Positions 12,721 to 25,867 of a DNA stretch of 64,000 bases are shown here, one piece after another (position 1 is the stretch's first letter; every line of letters begins with the position of its first letter). Location: the NCBI GenBank assembly GCA_963969595.1, contig OZ018408.1, forward strand, positions 33,046,108 to 33,110,107, in the 5' to 3' direction. The notes below the pieces were generated by a model. It searched no databases. It saw nothing but the letters and a program-made list of their open reading frames with translations, and had not been told where the DNA came from. This stretch comes from Neckera pumila (Eukaryota; Streptophyta; Bryopsida; Hypnales; Neckeraceae). Made by a program: the position numbers and the translations under genes.

Positions 12721-13887
12721 ATGCAAATTTTTTCTAAATCCTTGGAATCTATTTATGATTCATATACAATTTTACATTAATTCTGTCATATCTTTAGAAT
12801 TCATTATGTTTTGTACATATTTGACTGGAATATTTCAAATGTCAAGTTGTAAATATGCATAAGAGTACTCTTTAAATTCCATTGAGGTTTAATTAACCCC
12901 TAAGAGTTTCGGCATCCACTAAATAGATTATAAGTTTTTTTCAAGAGCTCTCAATGGGAGCTACAAGAATTGGGGAAAGTATATCATGATTCTAAAAGAT
13001 TAATTGAATATAAAATCTTAAAAAATATCATTTTGTACATGGATTGAAAGTTTATAACATTCGATGTAAGGAAATAACTTTCCTATAAAACAAAGTCATC
13101 AGATTTCAAATCCACATGGTGAAAAAAAAATTCTATGAAAAATTGATTTTTTTGCACTATGAAGTATTAAATCTTGTTAGATACACTCATGCAAAATTTT
13201 CAAAGAAAATTACGGGTCTCCTTTACTCTATTTTTATTTGAAATCCAAACTACAAAAACTTAAAGACAAACATTTTAAATGTATGGAAAAATTTCAAGAA
13301 TTCTTGAGATTGAACATATCAAGATAATAGTGTTCGGTTAGACAAAACTATTTTTTTGTCAAACTTGCTTGGGAGGGCTGGTAGAGTTTTGACTCTTATT
13401 GGAATGAGATTTTTGCACTAATAGTTTTTTTTGACAATTGCATGTCATATCATGTTAGATACATTCCAAATCTCAAAAATATTTGAGGAATTTAGCAAAA
13501 GATAATTTAGCAAATTCTCTTGATTCTTTTAGGCAACATAACTTTGATTTCGTATCCAATCATAATTTTTTTTTTATAAATTTTCTACAAGTGAGTTGAA
13601 TTTCTCCATCTAGTGTCAAATTTTTATAAATACCTATTCAATATTGACTTCATCATCACCTACCCATATTCCAGACATTTAAATCCTTTTGGGATTAAGA
13701 TATGTACACACACAATCAATATTGCCTAAATGCAACCCCTACATATTGAATCAAAGCGGCACAAAAAACTAAATATTGATTAGACAAGATGTATATAGTC
13801 AAAACATGAGAATTTAGTGTTGATTTTTGGTACATCTAGAAAAAATACATTGAAAATTCAAGTACACCACCTAAATCATGCATGCTA
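12721..13887. other. AT-rich intergenic DNA
   Basis: A TTAACCCCTAAGAG sequence at 12893 resembles the left end of the TTAA-flanked family, but I find no matching right end, so it is left as a possible fragment. Family-like words recur around 13290-13450. No gene seen. Confidence 0.3.
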
Positions 13888-14080
13888 AAGTGCATTGGAA
13901 TTATCTTTTAGTTATCAATAAGATCCACTAGAAAAGTATTGATCCAACTAAATTAAGTTAATTACATCTAAATAAATTTGAATAAGTAATTCAATATGGT
14001 TTCCATTATTATATTGATTTTTTTGTGGGGTCTTATTGATAACTAAAAAAGGGGATTTTTGATTCTCTTAGAATGCATTT
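13888..14080. mobile_element. Short MITE-like inverted-repeat element
   Basis: TTTTAGTTATCAATAAGATC at 13906-13925 is matched on the opposite strand by GGTCTTATTGATAACTAAAA at about 14029-14048, near-perfect over about 20 bp. Weaker pairing (TGCATT...GAATTATC against GATTCTCTTAGAATGCA) extends it outward on both sides. The target duplication is not clear. Confidence 0.6.
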
Positions 14081-14850
14081 TTTTTGGATGCCATATGAAT
14101 AAATTATAAATTTGAAAGTACTAAAGAATAGATGTAAACAAGCTCAGTCGACCCTTTTTTTTGGCACCATGGGACCAAATTGCACCAATTGAAAATAAAC
14201 CTCTACTTTTCACTAGATGAAAGCAAACTTTGTTCTCTAGAAATTTTCCATTTTAATTTAAAATTTGGATGAAAAGTGCTTGAATACAATAGAAAAGTAT
14301 TTTTGAGTTCTCAAGATGAATAACTATAGAAATACAATGCTTCACCAAAATTCTAAGCGATTTTCATCACACCATAGGCTTTTTCAAAAAGTAAAGAAAC
14401 ATAACTAAATGCACCCTTGAACTCTCATGAATATTGTATGTGAAGGTTTAGTTTGGTACTTTGAGTGCTGAAATAGTTTCTTTTTTGCAAGCAACAGATT
14501 TCAGACAGTTGGAGTTATTGGTGTTAGTATTTCGGCATTTGGGTGTCCAATTTCTTTTTGTGTTTGGCAACTTCTAGATTCTCTTATTTTGGGAAACCTA
14601 TTATGCAGAGCTTAAGGTGTGATATAGGTTTTCATAAATATTCAAAAACTTAGACAATATGGATTACAAATTTCTGCAACATTTCGAACATTTCAATTGT
14701 AATATTCCAAACATTCAGACATTCCAAAAAATACTTAATTTATGTCTGAATCTGTCATGTAGGGTAGAGGTTAACATTTTAAGCAAGGATCTCTAGGAAT
14801 TGATTTTAGAAGGGACCACAAATAGGGGCTGTTACCTTAAACCTAGGGTC
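14081..14850. other. AT-rich DNA upstream of the ARF gene
   Basis: No gene, RNA or strong repeat recognised. Composition changes sharply at about 14860, where the GC- and CT-rich leader of the ARF gene begins. Confidence 0.35.
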
Positions 14851-14894
14851 GGTTCTATGGAAGGAGACACCCACCGCACTCAGTGTCGTGTTCA

Positions 14895-15200
14895 GTGGAC
14901 CTCCTTGGACCTCTCTCTCTCTCGCTCTCCTTCCTGGAGTGTGCTCCAACCACAAGACTATTGACAACGACGCACAAGACTACGCCCGCCACCAAGCTCC
15001 CTCGCTCGTAAGCTTCGTCGCGCATTCCCATCACCATCACCATGTCTCATCCGCCTCCTCCGCCTCCTCCTCAATGCTGCCTTCTTCCTCTCCATCTGAA
15101 TCTCCCTTTCACTCCCCCTTCTCATCATCTTTAGAGACCATCATCTCCTACTCTTAGTACCCCTTCCATTTCTTCCTCCTCATTAGCTTAGGCACCAGCC
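14895..15200 (+). promoter_or_regulatory. CT-rich 5' leader of the ARF gene
   Basis: A (CT)n stretch at about 14908-14930, CT-rich blocks up to 15180 and a (CATCAC)n-like run at 15029-15041 are typical of plant 5' untranslated regions next to transcription starts. An upstream ORF is listed separately. The start site itself is not visible. Confidence 0.5.
15042..15134 (+). other. Upstream ORF (30 codons) in the ARF leader
   Basis: ATG at 15042 opens a 30-codon frame with seven consecutive prolines (residues 4-10) and ends at TAG 15132-15134, 67 bp before the main ATG. If it lies within the transcript it would be scanned first and could lower ARF translation. Confidence 0.45.
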
Positions 15201-18244
<3,044 letters not shown>

Positions 18245-18680
18245 AGCCTTATTAGTAGATTGCAAATAGGTCAGCTTTCTTGTAAGCCAACTTATCCGTG
18301 GCGCTCTAATATGCTGTTGTAATTAGTAGCTTTTTGCGAAATCTCCTGGTCTACATTTATGTGTAGAGAGGGTCGTCAAAAGGAAGTAAAATAGTATGTG
18401 ACGCTTTGTAGGTTCACACCATCTGCAGCAGTGTTGTGGAGGTTCCTGGTGATTCTTTAGGGATCTATATTAAATAGGCTCCTGGTTCCTAGTTCTCTTT
18501 GTTGCCTATTCATTGCGGTTCTTTCCACTGTCCCAACCACGGTGACTCTTTCGAACTGCCTAGTTGACTACGGTACTGTATTTTCATTTACTCAAAACGA
18601 TTTTTCGGTGAAGAGATTACAAAGATTGTCTGTTGGGCTCGAAATGTGCTTCATGTGCTAAATCAATTTGAAGTAATGTA
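18245..18680. other. 3' untranslated region of the ARF gene and spacer
   Basis: Balanced base composition after the TGA stop, as expected for transcript sequence. No additional gene recognised. The transition to AT-rich repeat DNA occurs at about 18680. Confidence 0.4.
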
Positions 18681-19130
18681 CAGTCTCCTACCAAAAGTTT
18701 TCGTGGATGCAATTTGTCCCATTCAATTTTCTTTGCGTAATATAGAATATAATTAGAATTTTTTGTCATTCATAACTAAGATTAAATTCTTCAATCCAGC
18801 ATACCAAATTCTAGTTTCAAAAAAGCAAAACTCCATTTTTGGTGAATTGCTTCATTAAATTTTTCACGGTTTCACATGATAATTCAATGAAAAACATTGA
18901 TGATGAATTTTCGTAGTTCGATTTTAGAGATATGTAGGAAACATCCATTATGCACATCTTTGCATTCAACAAGGATCTCCCAAAAAGTTTCAAATTTCTT
19001 TTTATGGAATTTTCAATGTTGGGGTGATAATGCCCTAATTTTGGAAAATATATATCTCTTTATCGTGATTATATTTTGGCAAAGTCATTGTATCATCTAC
19101 CTCAAATGTACAAAATTGGTTACAGTGTGA
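18681..19130 (+). mobile_element. Single-arm Tc1/mariner-like fold-back relative
   Basis: Starts after TA (18679-18680) with CAGTCTCCTACCAAAAG, a Tc1-like end. The interior from 18790 matches the left arm of the 58.9-59.7 kb fold-back: 'gcataccaaatt', 'aaaaaagcaaaa', 'atttttggtgaatt', 'gatatgtag.aacatcca', 'caatgttgg.gtga'. The mirror arm and right end are missing, so it is truncated. It sits between ARF and DHQS. Confidence 0.55.
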
Positions 19131-19617
19131 AGGACAAAAGTAGTTAAATATCAGTACTCAATCGAAATTTCTGTTTTTCACAGGACTGGTTTCTGGTTAT
19201 TCTTATCAAACTATTGAGTCCTGTGAAGTCACCTACAGACAGAAGGTCAAATTCTGTCACTTGGACTATTCTTTCCCAGTCTCAAAGTCGCCGTCAACTT
19301 GACTTTTGGCCCGAGGATGTAGTGCTCTTTGTTGACCCTCGAATTCAACCCTTCTCGTCAAAACCAGCGCCACCCAACATTCAAACTTGGTGTGTAAGCT
19401 TCGTGATTCTCAGAAGAGACTCCGTTTTATCCCAAATTCCTGGGTTCAGGGAACCTAATTTCGTACTTAGGACCCAGATTACCATTCGTAATCACAATTT
19501 AGAGACCCCTCGAACTGATGAACTAAGGAAACATTCATCCCCCGTGCTTTCTTGAGGTCTTCTTCAAGAGTATTGTGAGGCACAGAGGGAGCTCGTATTG
19601 CAGAATTGGCTGTGGCT

Positions 19618-21742
19618 ATGGCGTTCACGGTTGCTCGCTGCGCTTCTACGGCTCTCCTCGGGGCACTTGAGCCTCTTTCCGCATCTGGATGTTCGTCCTC
19701 CACGTCCACGCACGCCGTTTCCGCTTTTTTCCCGACCAGCAACGGCTTGGAATTCGCCTCCCAGGCGTTGGTGAGGGGTAGCAACAGCAGCAGTGTTTGG
19801 GATGTGGGGAGTAGTAGGACCGGCGTAGTTTGCAGGAATTCGAAAGGAGTGAGGGCGAGTAGCGCAGGAGTGATGGAAAGCGCGCCTCCTGCCACTCGTG
19901 ATGATCCCGTTATTGTCAATGTGGACCTTGGCGATCGAAGTTACCCGATTTACATCGGTGCGGGGTTGCTCGACCGGCCTGAGCTTCTCCAGAAGCACGT
20001 CAGTGGGAAAAAGGTTGGAGAATCGTTTCCTTCCTCTTGGGTTTCTTCGAATGCATGTGTAATTTGCCGTGGAATGACAGGTGCTAGTCTTTTCTTTAAA
20101 CTTGGTAGCCAAACCCTAATTGTCTCGGTTGATGCGACATTTGGCAGTGCCGTCGAGGTGGATTATTGTTTTCTGGGATCTTTAATTGTGCTGAAGTGCA
20201 TTGCAGGTGCTGATTGTGACGAACACGACAGTGGCTCCAATCTATTTAGACAAGGTCATTGCAGCGTTGAAACATGGAGGCTTCGGTGTGGAGATTGAGA
20301 GTGTGATTCTTCCCGACGGGGAGAAGTATAAAGACATTCCAACGCTGACCAAGGTCTTTGATAAAGCGATTGAGACACGGATGGACAGGCGATGCACGTT
20401 TGTGGCCCTGGGAGGGGGAGTCATTGGTGACATGTGTGGTTATGCTGCCGCCTCGTATCTTCGTGGAGTCAATTTCATCCAGATTCCCACAACCCTTATG
20501 GCCCAGGTAAGATTGAAAGTTCTTCCAGTCCCTAAACAATGGTTGCCTTCGGGATTTGATGATCATCGTGTGCTCTCCCTTCTTGTCAAGTCTTCACTAC
20601 TCGGATGGGGATACTATTTGCGTCAGTTTTTAGCATTTTAAAATATGTTGGAAGTCTGATTTCTGGCGGATCAGTGTAGAACTACGGAGAGATTTCTGGA
20701 TTCAAGAGCCAAATCTGTGGAAACAAGAATTTATCTTTGTGTATGAATTTCTTATGCAATTCCAAAGTGGGAGGTTTTAGAGCGCTACAGTTGACAGTAG
20801 ACAACCCCATTTCCATTCCAAGATCAGTGTCCATATTCATTGACCCTAGTCATGCTTTACACCACTTGTTAATGAGTCAGTTAACAGGGGTCAGTATAGG
20901 AGACGGGGTTTGGTTCCTAACGGTTTTAGTGTCCTCTACCTTATTATTTGTTGTATTGATGAGAAGATCTGGACGGCAGCAACCTAGTTCTGGAGGGTCT
21001 GACATCTAGCGTCGGAGAGAGGCATGACAATCATATGAATGGGATTGTGCAGGTAGACTCGTCAGTTGGTGGAAAGACAGGTGTCAACCATCCACTGGGG
21101 AAGAATATGATCGGTGCTTTCTTTCAACCCCAATGTGTGCTTGTGGACACTGATACTCTCAGCACGCTCCCTGATAGAGAGCTGGCATCGGGGGTAGCTG
21201 AAGTGACCAAGTACGGACTGATTCGTGATGCTGCCTTCTTTGAATGGCAAGAAGAGAACATGGAAGCCTTGTTGAATCGGGACCCTAAGGCTCTTGCGTA
21301 TGCAGTAAAGAGGTCCTGCGAAAACAAGGCAGAAGTGGTAGCTCTGGACGAAAGGGAAGGCGGGCTTCGGGCCACTTTGAATCTTGGGCATACTTTCGGC
21401 CATGCCATTGAGGCGGGGATAGGTTATGGTGGTTGGTTGCACGGTGAAGCAGTGGCTGCAGGGACGGTCATGGCTGCTGATATGTCTTTAAGACTGGGAT
21501 GGATCGATGAGGCTCTTTACAACCGGATTGTGGGCCTGCTGAAGCGTGCGAATGTGCCTCTTACTCCTCCAGACTCAATGAGTGTGGAGACTTTTAAGAC
21601 AATAATGGCTGTTGATAAGAAGGTTGCGGATGGCCTGTTGAGGCTCATTCTTCTCAAGGGTTCTCTTGGTAACTGTGTATTCACTGGAGAGTATGATCGG
21701 AAAGCTCTTGACGATACTTTAGCAGCCTTCTGCAAATCCTAA
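19618..21742 (+). CDS. DHQS: 3-dehydroquinate synthase, plastid-targeted
   Basis: Exons 19618-20013, 20207-20506 and 21053-21742 (GT-AG, all phase 0) encode 461 aa. The enzyme converts DAHP to 3-dehydroquinate, step two of the shikimate pathway, using NAD and a divalent metal. The first 85 or so residues are Ser/Ala-rich with few acids, a plastid transit peptide; the catalytic part starts near [16 protein letters not shown]. Visible sites: DGEKYK (169-174), NAD loop GGGVIGD (201-207), [16 protein letters not shown] spanning the exon 2/3 joint, and metal ligands Glu282 (VAEVTKYG), His345 (GHTFGH) and His362 (HGEA). The length fits plant DHQS plus transit peptide. ATG 19618 is the only good start in frame. 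The second intron is largely a repeat shared with the PPR gene intron. Structure intact. Confidence 0.95.
20610..20942 (+). repeat. Repeat filling DHQS intron 2 (copy 1 of a pair)
   Basis: Ordered blocks shared with 24859-25222 include 'gatacta.ttgcgtca', 'agcattttaa.atatg', 'gagccaaatctgt', 'ccaaagtgggaggtt', 'gacagtag.c.accccatttcc', 'agtcatgctt', 'caggggtcagt.taggag', 'acggggtt' and 'ttttagtgtcct'. Same orientation relative to the host gene. It is shorter than the partner because it lacks the telomere-like insertion and a ~35-bp segment. Confidence 0.85.
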
Positions 21743-22930
21743 ACGATATGCAGCTGTTTTCTCGAGTAGTTTAGTCTCAACAAATATACTCCTGTGTTGC
21801 AGCTTGGGGGATTCGAAGTAAGAGACCCCAAGGAACTGCTCCTTTATACTTCTATTCTCTTGGATGCATTTCAGCAGGATAACCTACAAAGATTGATCGA
21901 CTTCTTTTCTGATTGATTCTGTATGCGATGAGTTCATCGCTGTGATTACAGTTATGTGAAGTGTAGAAATTGTTAGAGTTAAATCCAGTAAATTTTAGCA
22001 TATTCTAGGTTAGTTTCATATTCTGATCGTTGAATTTTTTTTCTCTTTGTATGAGCATCTATGGAACCATCTTTTTTCATGTATTTCAGGCATTTCCATG
22101 ATGTGGTCCATGCTTGGTTCATCTTTTCGTCATCAATTATCTTGAATCTGCCTCTGTACCTGTGTCTATCATCTACCTGTATATGCGAACCTTTTGAATG
22201 TATGTTGTAAACAATCTTATGTGAAAGACTCCTTTTTTAGAATATGCAACCGTGCATTTCTCATAGAATATGGGACTCAGTTGGTTTTTAGGTAGCCATC
22301 CACTTCAGATAATGTTTGCTCATAGACCTTTTGGTTTCTGACATCTTGAAACAATTTCTAGCATTATACAGAAATTGCTACAGGGTGAGCCACCTATTGT
22401 GGCCACATTTTTAGATGTGATCCTTGCAGAGTTGAGAAAGTATGAAATGTTTTTTTTCACTCCATGCAAGAAAAGTTTATAAAGTAACAAGAAGTGGAAT
22501 CTTATTTTCATAACAAAGCATGAACTTATTTTGGATTTTTCGATGGGATTTGCTCTAAACCCCACAAGTGCCACTATGTCACTCCTAATGTCAACAAAAA
22601 GTGCATTAATAATGGTCATCTTACTCATCACCTAATATGACCAATGTTCTTAAAATTGGTCACAACGACAAGGCCCTAAAATGGTAACTGGTTTCTTTGA
22701 TGAAATCACACCCAAAAAATATGACACTATTGTGTCCATTAAAACCCCACTTGCCCACTCCAAATGCTCTCAGCCCCCAAGAATGCCTATTGCTTCATTA
22801 TTTAATCCTGAAGCGTTCCGACGTCCATATTTGGACGATGAACAGATGCCTTTGAGGCACTGTTTTGTCCAATTAAGTTCTCATTCATCCAATGTAATAC
22901 TTGAATCTAGAAAAGACAACTTACCTGAAT
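21743..22930. other. 3' region of DHQS and spacer
   Basis: The first ~500 bp after the stop look like transcript-derived sequence (T-rich, TGTA motifs). Beyond 22250 it is plain intergenic DNA. The open frame at 22681-22932 has no recognisable domain and is not called. Confidence 0.35.
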
Positions 22931-23021
22931 GACCAAATTCTGGAAATTCTGGAAAATGATGTTTCTGTACAAAGATATAAGCAAAAATGTGCAAAAATTC
23001 AGAAAAGGATTGAGACGTTTA

Positions 23022-23045
23022 GCGGTTAAGGGTTTAGGGTTTAGT
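23022..23045 (+). promoter_or_regulatory. Telo-box-like motif upstream of the PPR gene
   Basis: GGTTAAGGGTTTAGGGTTTA contains two TTTAGGG units. Telo-boxes near transcription starts are common in plant housekeeping promoters. It runs into 'gtgtcctacc', a phrase shared with the end of the intron repeat pair, so it could instead be repeat debris. Confidence 0.4.
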
Positions 23046-23208
23046 GTCCTACCGCAATAGGTAGCTTATCTTCATCTCTCTACTGTTAAGTTTGCATTCC
23101 ACTAAGAAGGCTTCATTTCTTCAAAATGTCCGAGTCGCTTTCTATCTCCTGCCTTGTCTCTGTCGTGTTACTACGGGCTTTGAGGCTGGCAGGGAGAGAA
23201 CAGCATGG

Positions 23209-23253
23209 AACAGAATGAGCACTCAAGAGCAGAAATTGAGTGCTCATTCTGTT
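23209..23253. other. Perfect 18-bp inverted repeat with 9-nt loop
   Basis: AACAGAATGAGCACTCAA at 23209-23226 is exactly complementary to 23236-23253. One more G:C and a G:U pair extend the stem. It lies about 170 bp before the PPR start codon and could form a hairpin in the leader. Confidence 0.85.
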
Positions 23254-23420
23254 CTGGCGTTGCTCGCGTATTTTGGGGGAACAAAGAGGTTTTGGAAAAC
23301 TATGGAAACAAGTTTCTTCAATTCATCAACTAGGTTACCATTGTCAATCGTTTTGACAGTATCGGTTATTAGGGCAAGTAGCAATAGGTCGAGGAATGCT
23401 TACAAGTCGTGATTCACAAA

Positions 23421-25867
23421 ATGGGAAAGGGTATGAGCGGCATAAGACCAATCTTGGGTTTTAGATATCTGCATTGTGGGGTTCGAAATGAAATGAAACC
23501 AGCGATTTTCGTTCTGGAGCAGGAAAATCTCTCGTCCGAGGATTCTTCGCAAGTTGCTGCTTCAGGGAATGGTGTCGTTTCTAACCCTAACCTTGTTTCT
23601 TCGCAAGCTGTCGTCCATGAGGGTCGACGTATGCAACAAAGTCTAGAAATGGACGTGGTGAGCTCTTGCCGAATGCTGGCCCGGGGGGTTTGGGGACCGG
23701 ATAAGGAGGTTGCACTCTCAGGGTTGGGGTTAGGGTTTTACCCCAGCTACGACTGGAAGGTGTTGCAGAATCTGACCAACGTGGACATGGCCTACAGTTT
23801 CTTCAATTGGGTGGGCACGCAGCAATTAAAACCGCATAGCTTGCGAGCTTGCCATGTGCTCATCTCGATGCTGGGGAACGCAGGGCGCTTCACTGAAGCG
23901 GAACAAGTCTTGATCGAAGTCAAAAATTCTAGGATTAGATTGCCTCCTCGGATTTTTATTGAGCTCGCACGAAGCTACGCAAGTGTGGGATTGTTGGAGA
24001 AGTCTGTGGAGGCTTTGAAACGCATGGAAGCTCATGGATGCGTGCTGTCAGCACCGGCGTACAATTCTCTCATTGACGCTTTCGTTAAAGCGGGATATCA
24101 TCAGAAGGCACTTGCGGTTTACAGAGTCATGGGACAATCGGGTCTGCGACCTGATACGTATACATTCAATGTACTTATGAATGCTTTCAAGAAGGCGAAG
24201 AAGATCGACTCCGTGTGCAAGTTGTTCGAGGAAATGCAAAACCAGAATTGTACTCCCAATGTCGTCACGTTCAGTACGTTGATCGATGCGCTCTGCAAGA
24301 GTGGCGAAGTCGAGGAAGCGGTGACTGTGTTTGCAGATATGAAGACCCGTGGGTGCAGGCCTAATGTCTTTACTTATACTTCGATGATTGATGGACTCGG
24401 GAAGGCCGGACAAGTGGACAAAGCGTTTTTCCTTTTTGAAGAAATGGTGGCAGAAGGCCTTGTGGCTAATCGAGTTGTGTACAACTCCCTCATTAATGGA
24501 TTAGGAAGAACGTGTCGAGTGGATGCCGCAGGGAAATTGTTTAGAGAAATGGTTTCCAAGGGATTGCAACCTGATTATGTCACATTCACCTCGCTAGTGT
24601 ACGGGCTAGGTGTTGCTGGCCGGGTAAGTGAAGCTCGCCGGATATTTGAAGAAGCGAGGAATGTTGGCTGTGCATTGGACACCAGTTTGTATAATGTCTT
24701 GATTGACAGTCTTTGTAAGGCTAAGCGGCTTGACGAAGCATGGGAGATTTTTGGGAATTTGGAAGGTAAGGTCCTGAAGTACTAGTTTCCTCGTAACCGT
24801 TTGAGCCGTGAATTACCAACTCGAAATAATTACCAAGGTGGCATGGTTTAAGGCAGAGGATACTACTTGCGTCACTTTAAGCATTTTAACATATGTAAAA
24901 TTGAGAGTTTTGGGATGTGTATTGAGCTGTTGGGAGATTTGGGTACTTGAGCCAAATCTGTTGAGACCAAATTTTCTTATGCAGTTTCCTAAACCCTAAA
25001 CCCTAAACCCTCCAAAGTGGGAGGTTGTAGACCAATATCAGTGACAGTAGGCGACCCCGTTTCCGTTCAAAGATCCGTGGTCATAGACATTGAGCCAAGT
25101 CATGCTTACATCACTTGCTAATGACGCCAACCAGCAGTATGAATGGATGAGTTGCTGTTGGTAATAGGGGTCAGTGTAGGAGACGGGGTTTTGTCCCCAA
25201 TGGTTTTTAGTGTCCTACCTTAGTCGAATTTGCAGAGACAACCATAATTCATCATGTTTAATTTTCAAGGTGTTGGTCTATGTGTGAATTTGACAAGTTG
25301 CTATGCTATTTTCCAGAGGATGGGTTGGTTCCAGATGTGTACACATTCAATGCTCTTATGGACGGACTTTGTAAAAGTGGCCGCATTCATGATGCTTTCA
25401 CTCTGCTTGGAGACATGAGACGTGCTGGATGTTCTCCAGACGTGGCCGTGTACAACACGTTGATCGATGGGCTTCGGAAGTCGAGCCGGGTGGAAGAGGC
25501 TGGGGAACTCTTACGGGAGATGCGTTCAATGGGTTGTGAACCGGACGTGGTCACTTACAACACACTTATAGACGAGTCATGCAAGGGAGGCCATATTGAA
25601 GATGCGTTGAAGCTCTTTGAAGAAATCAATGGGAAGGGGTGCGCGAACACTGTCACGTACAACACTCTGCTCAATGGGCTTTGCATGGCAGGTCGGGTTA
25701 ATGAAGCGTACAAGCTGTTTGACGAGATGAAACAGAAGGAAGCTTTCAATGGTGACATTGATCCTGACTTTATCACTTACACCACTCTGTTGAATGGTGC
25801 GCGGCAGGCCGGGATGTCGGTTCTCACTAATTCTTTGAAAAGTTGGAGGCGTAGGGCAAGAGTCTAG
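23421..25867 (+). CDS. P-class pentatricopeptide repeat (PPR) protein, 3' end possibly damaged
   Basis: Exon 1 23421-24765, exon 2 25317-25867 (GT-AG; Glu codon split) give 631 aa. ATG 23421 follows an in-frame TAG at 23385. Residues 1 to about 110 are non-repetitive and probably contain an organelle targeting peptide. From about 120 there are roughly a dozen 35-residue PPR motifs with the P-type pattern (YNSLIDAF.KAG, PDTYTFNVLM, TPNVVTFSTLIDALCKSG, PDVVTYNTLID). No E, DYW or SMR domain. Known: P-class PPRs bind organelle RNA for processing, stability or translation; the base at each repeat is set by residues 5 and 35. The last 18 residues (from about 25810) no longer look like PPR, while another frame reads FFEKLEA then a TAG, suggesting a frameshift in the final motif. 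Target RNA unknown. Confidence 0.9.
24859..25222 (+). repeat. Repeat filling the PPR gene intron (copy 2 of a pair)
   Basis: Partner of 20610-20942 in the DHQS intron, same orientation, roughly 75-80% identical in aligned blocks. It differs by an inserted run of CCTAAAC units (24988-25012) and extra sequence around 25118-25155. A third fragment of the 'c.accccatttccg.tcaa' block occurs at 53460-53480. Confidence 0.85.
24988..25012 (+). repeat. Interstitial telomere-like repeat (CCCTAAA)3
   Basis: Just over three head-to-tail plant telomere units inside the PPR intron repeat. The DHQS copy lacks them at the matching place. Confidence 0.9.

Noticed and set aside
14888..15157. 89-codon frame with a His/Ser-rich stretch before the ARF gene
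   Set aside because: No ATG opens it; the composition follows from the CT-rich leader. Only the short ATG uORF in another frame is kept.
19479..20112. Minus-strand frames of 146 and 182 codons over DHQS exon 1
   Set aside because: They mirror the GC-rich transit-peptide exon on the other strand and resemble nothing.
22681..22932. 83-codon plus-strand frame after DHQS
   Set aside because: No recognised domain, and AT-rich spacer composition.
24988..25012. Evidence for a chromosome end
   Set aside because: Only about three units inside an intron between gene exons; interstitial.
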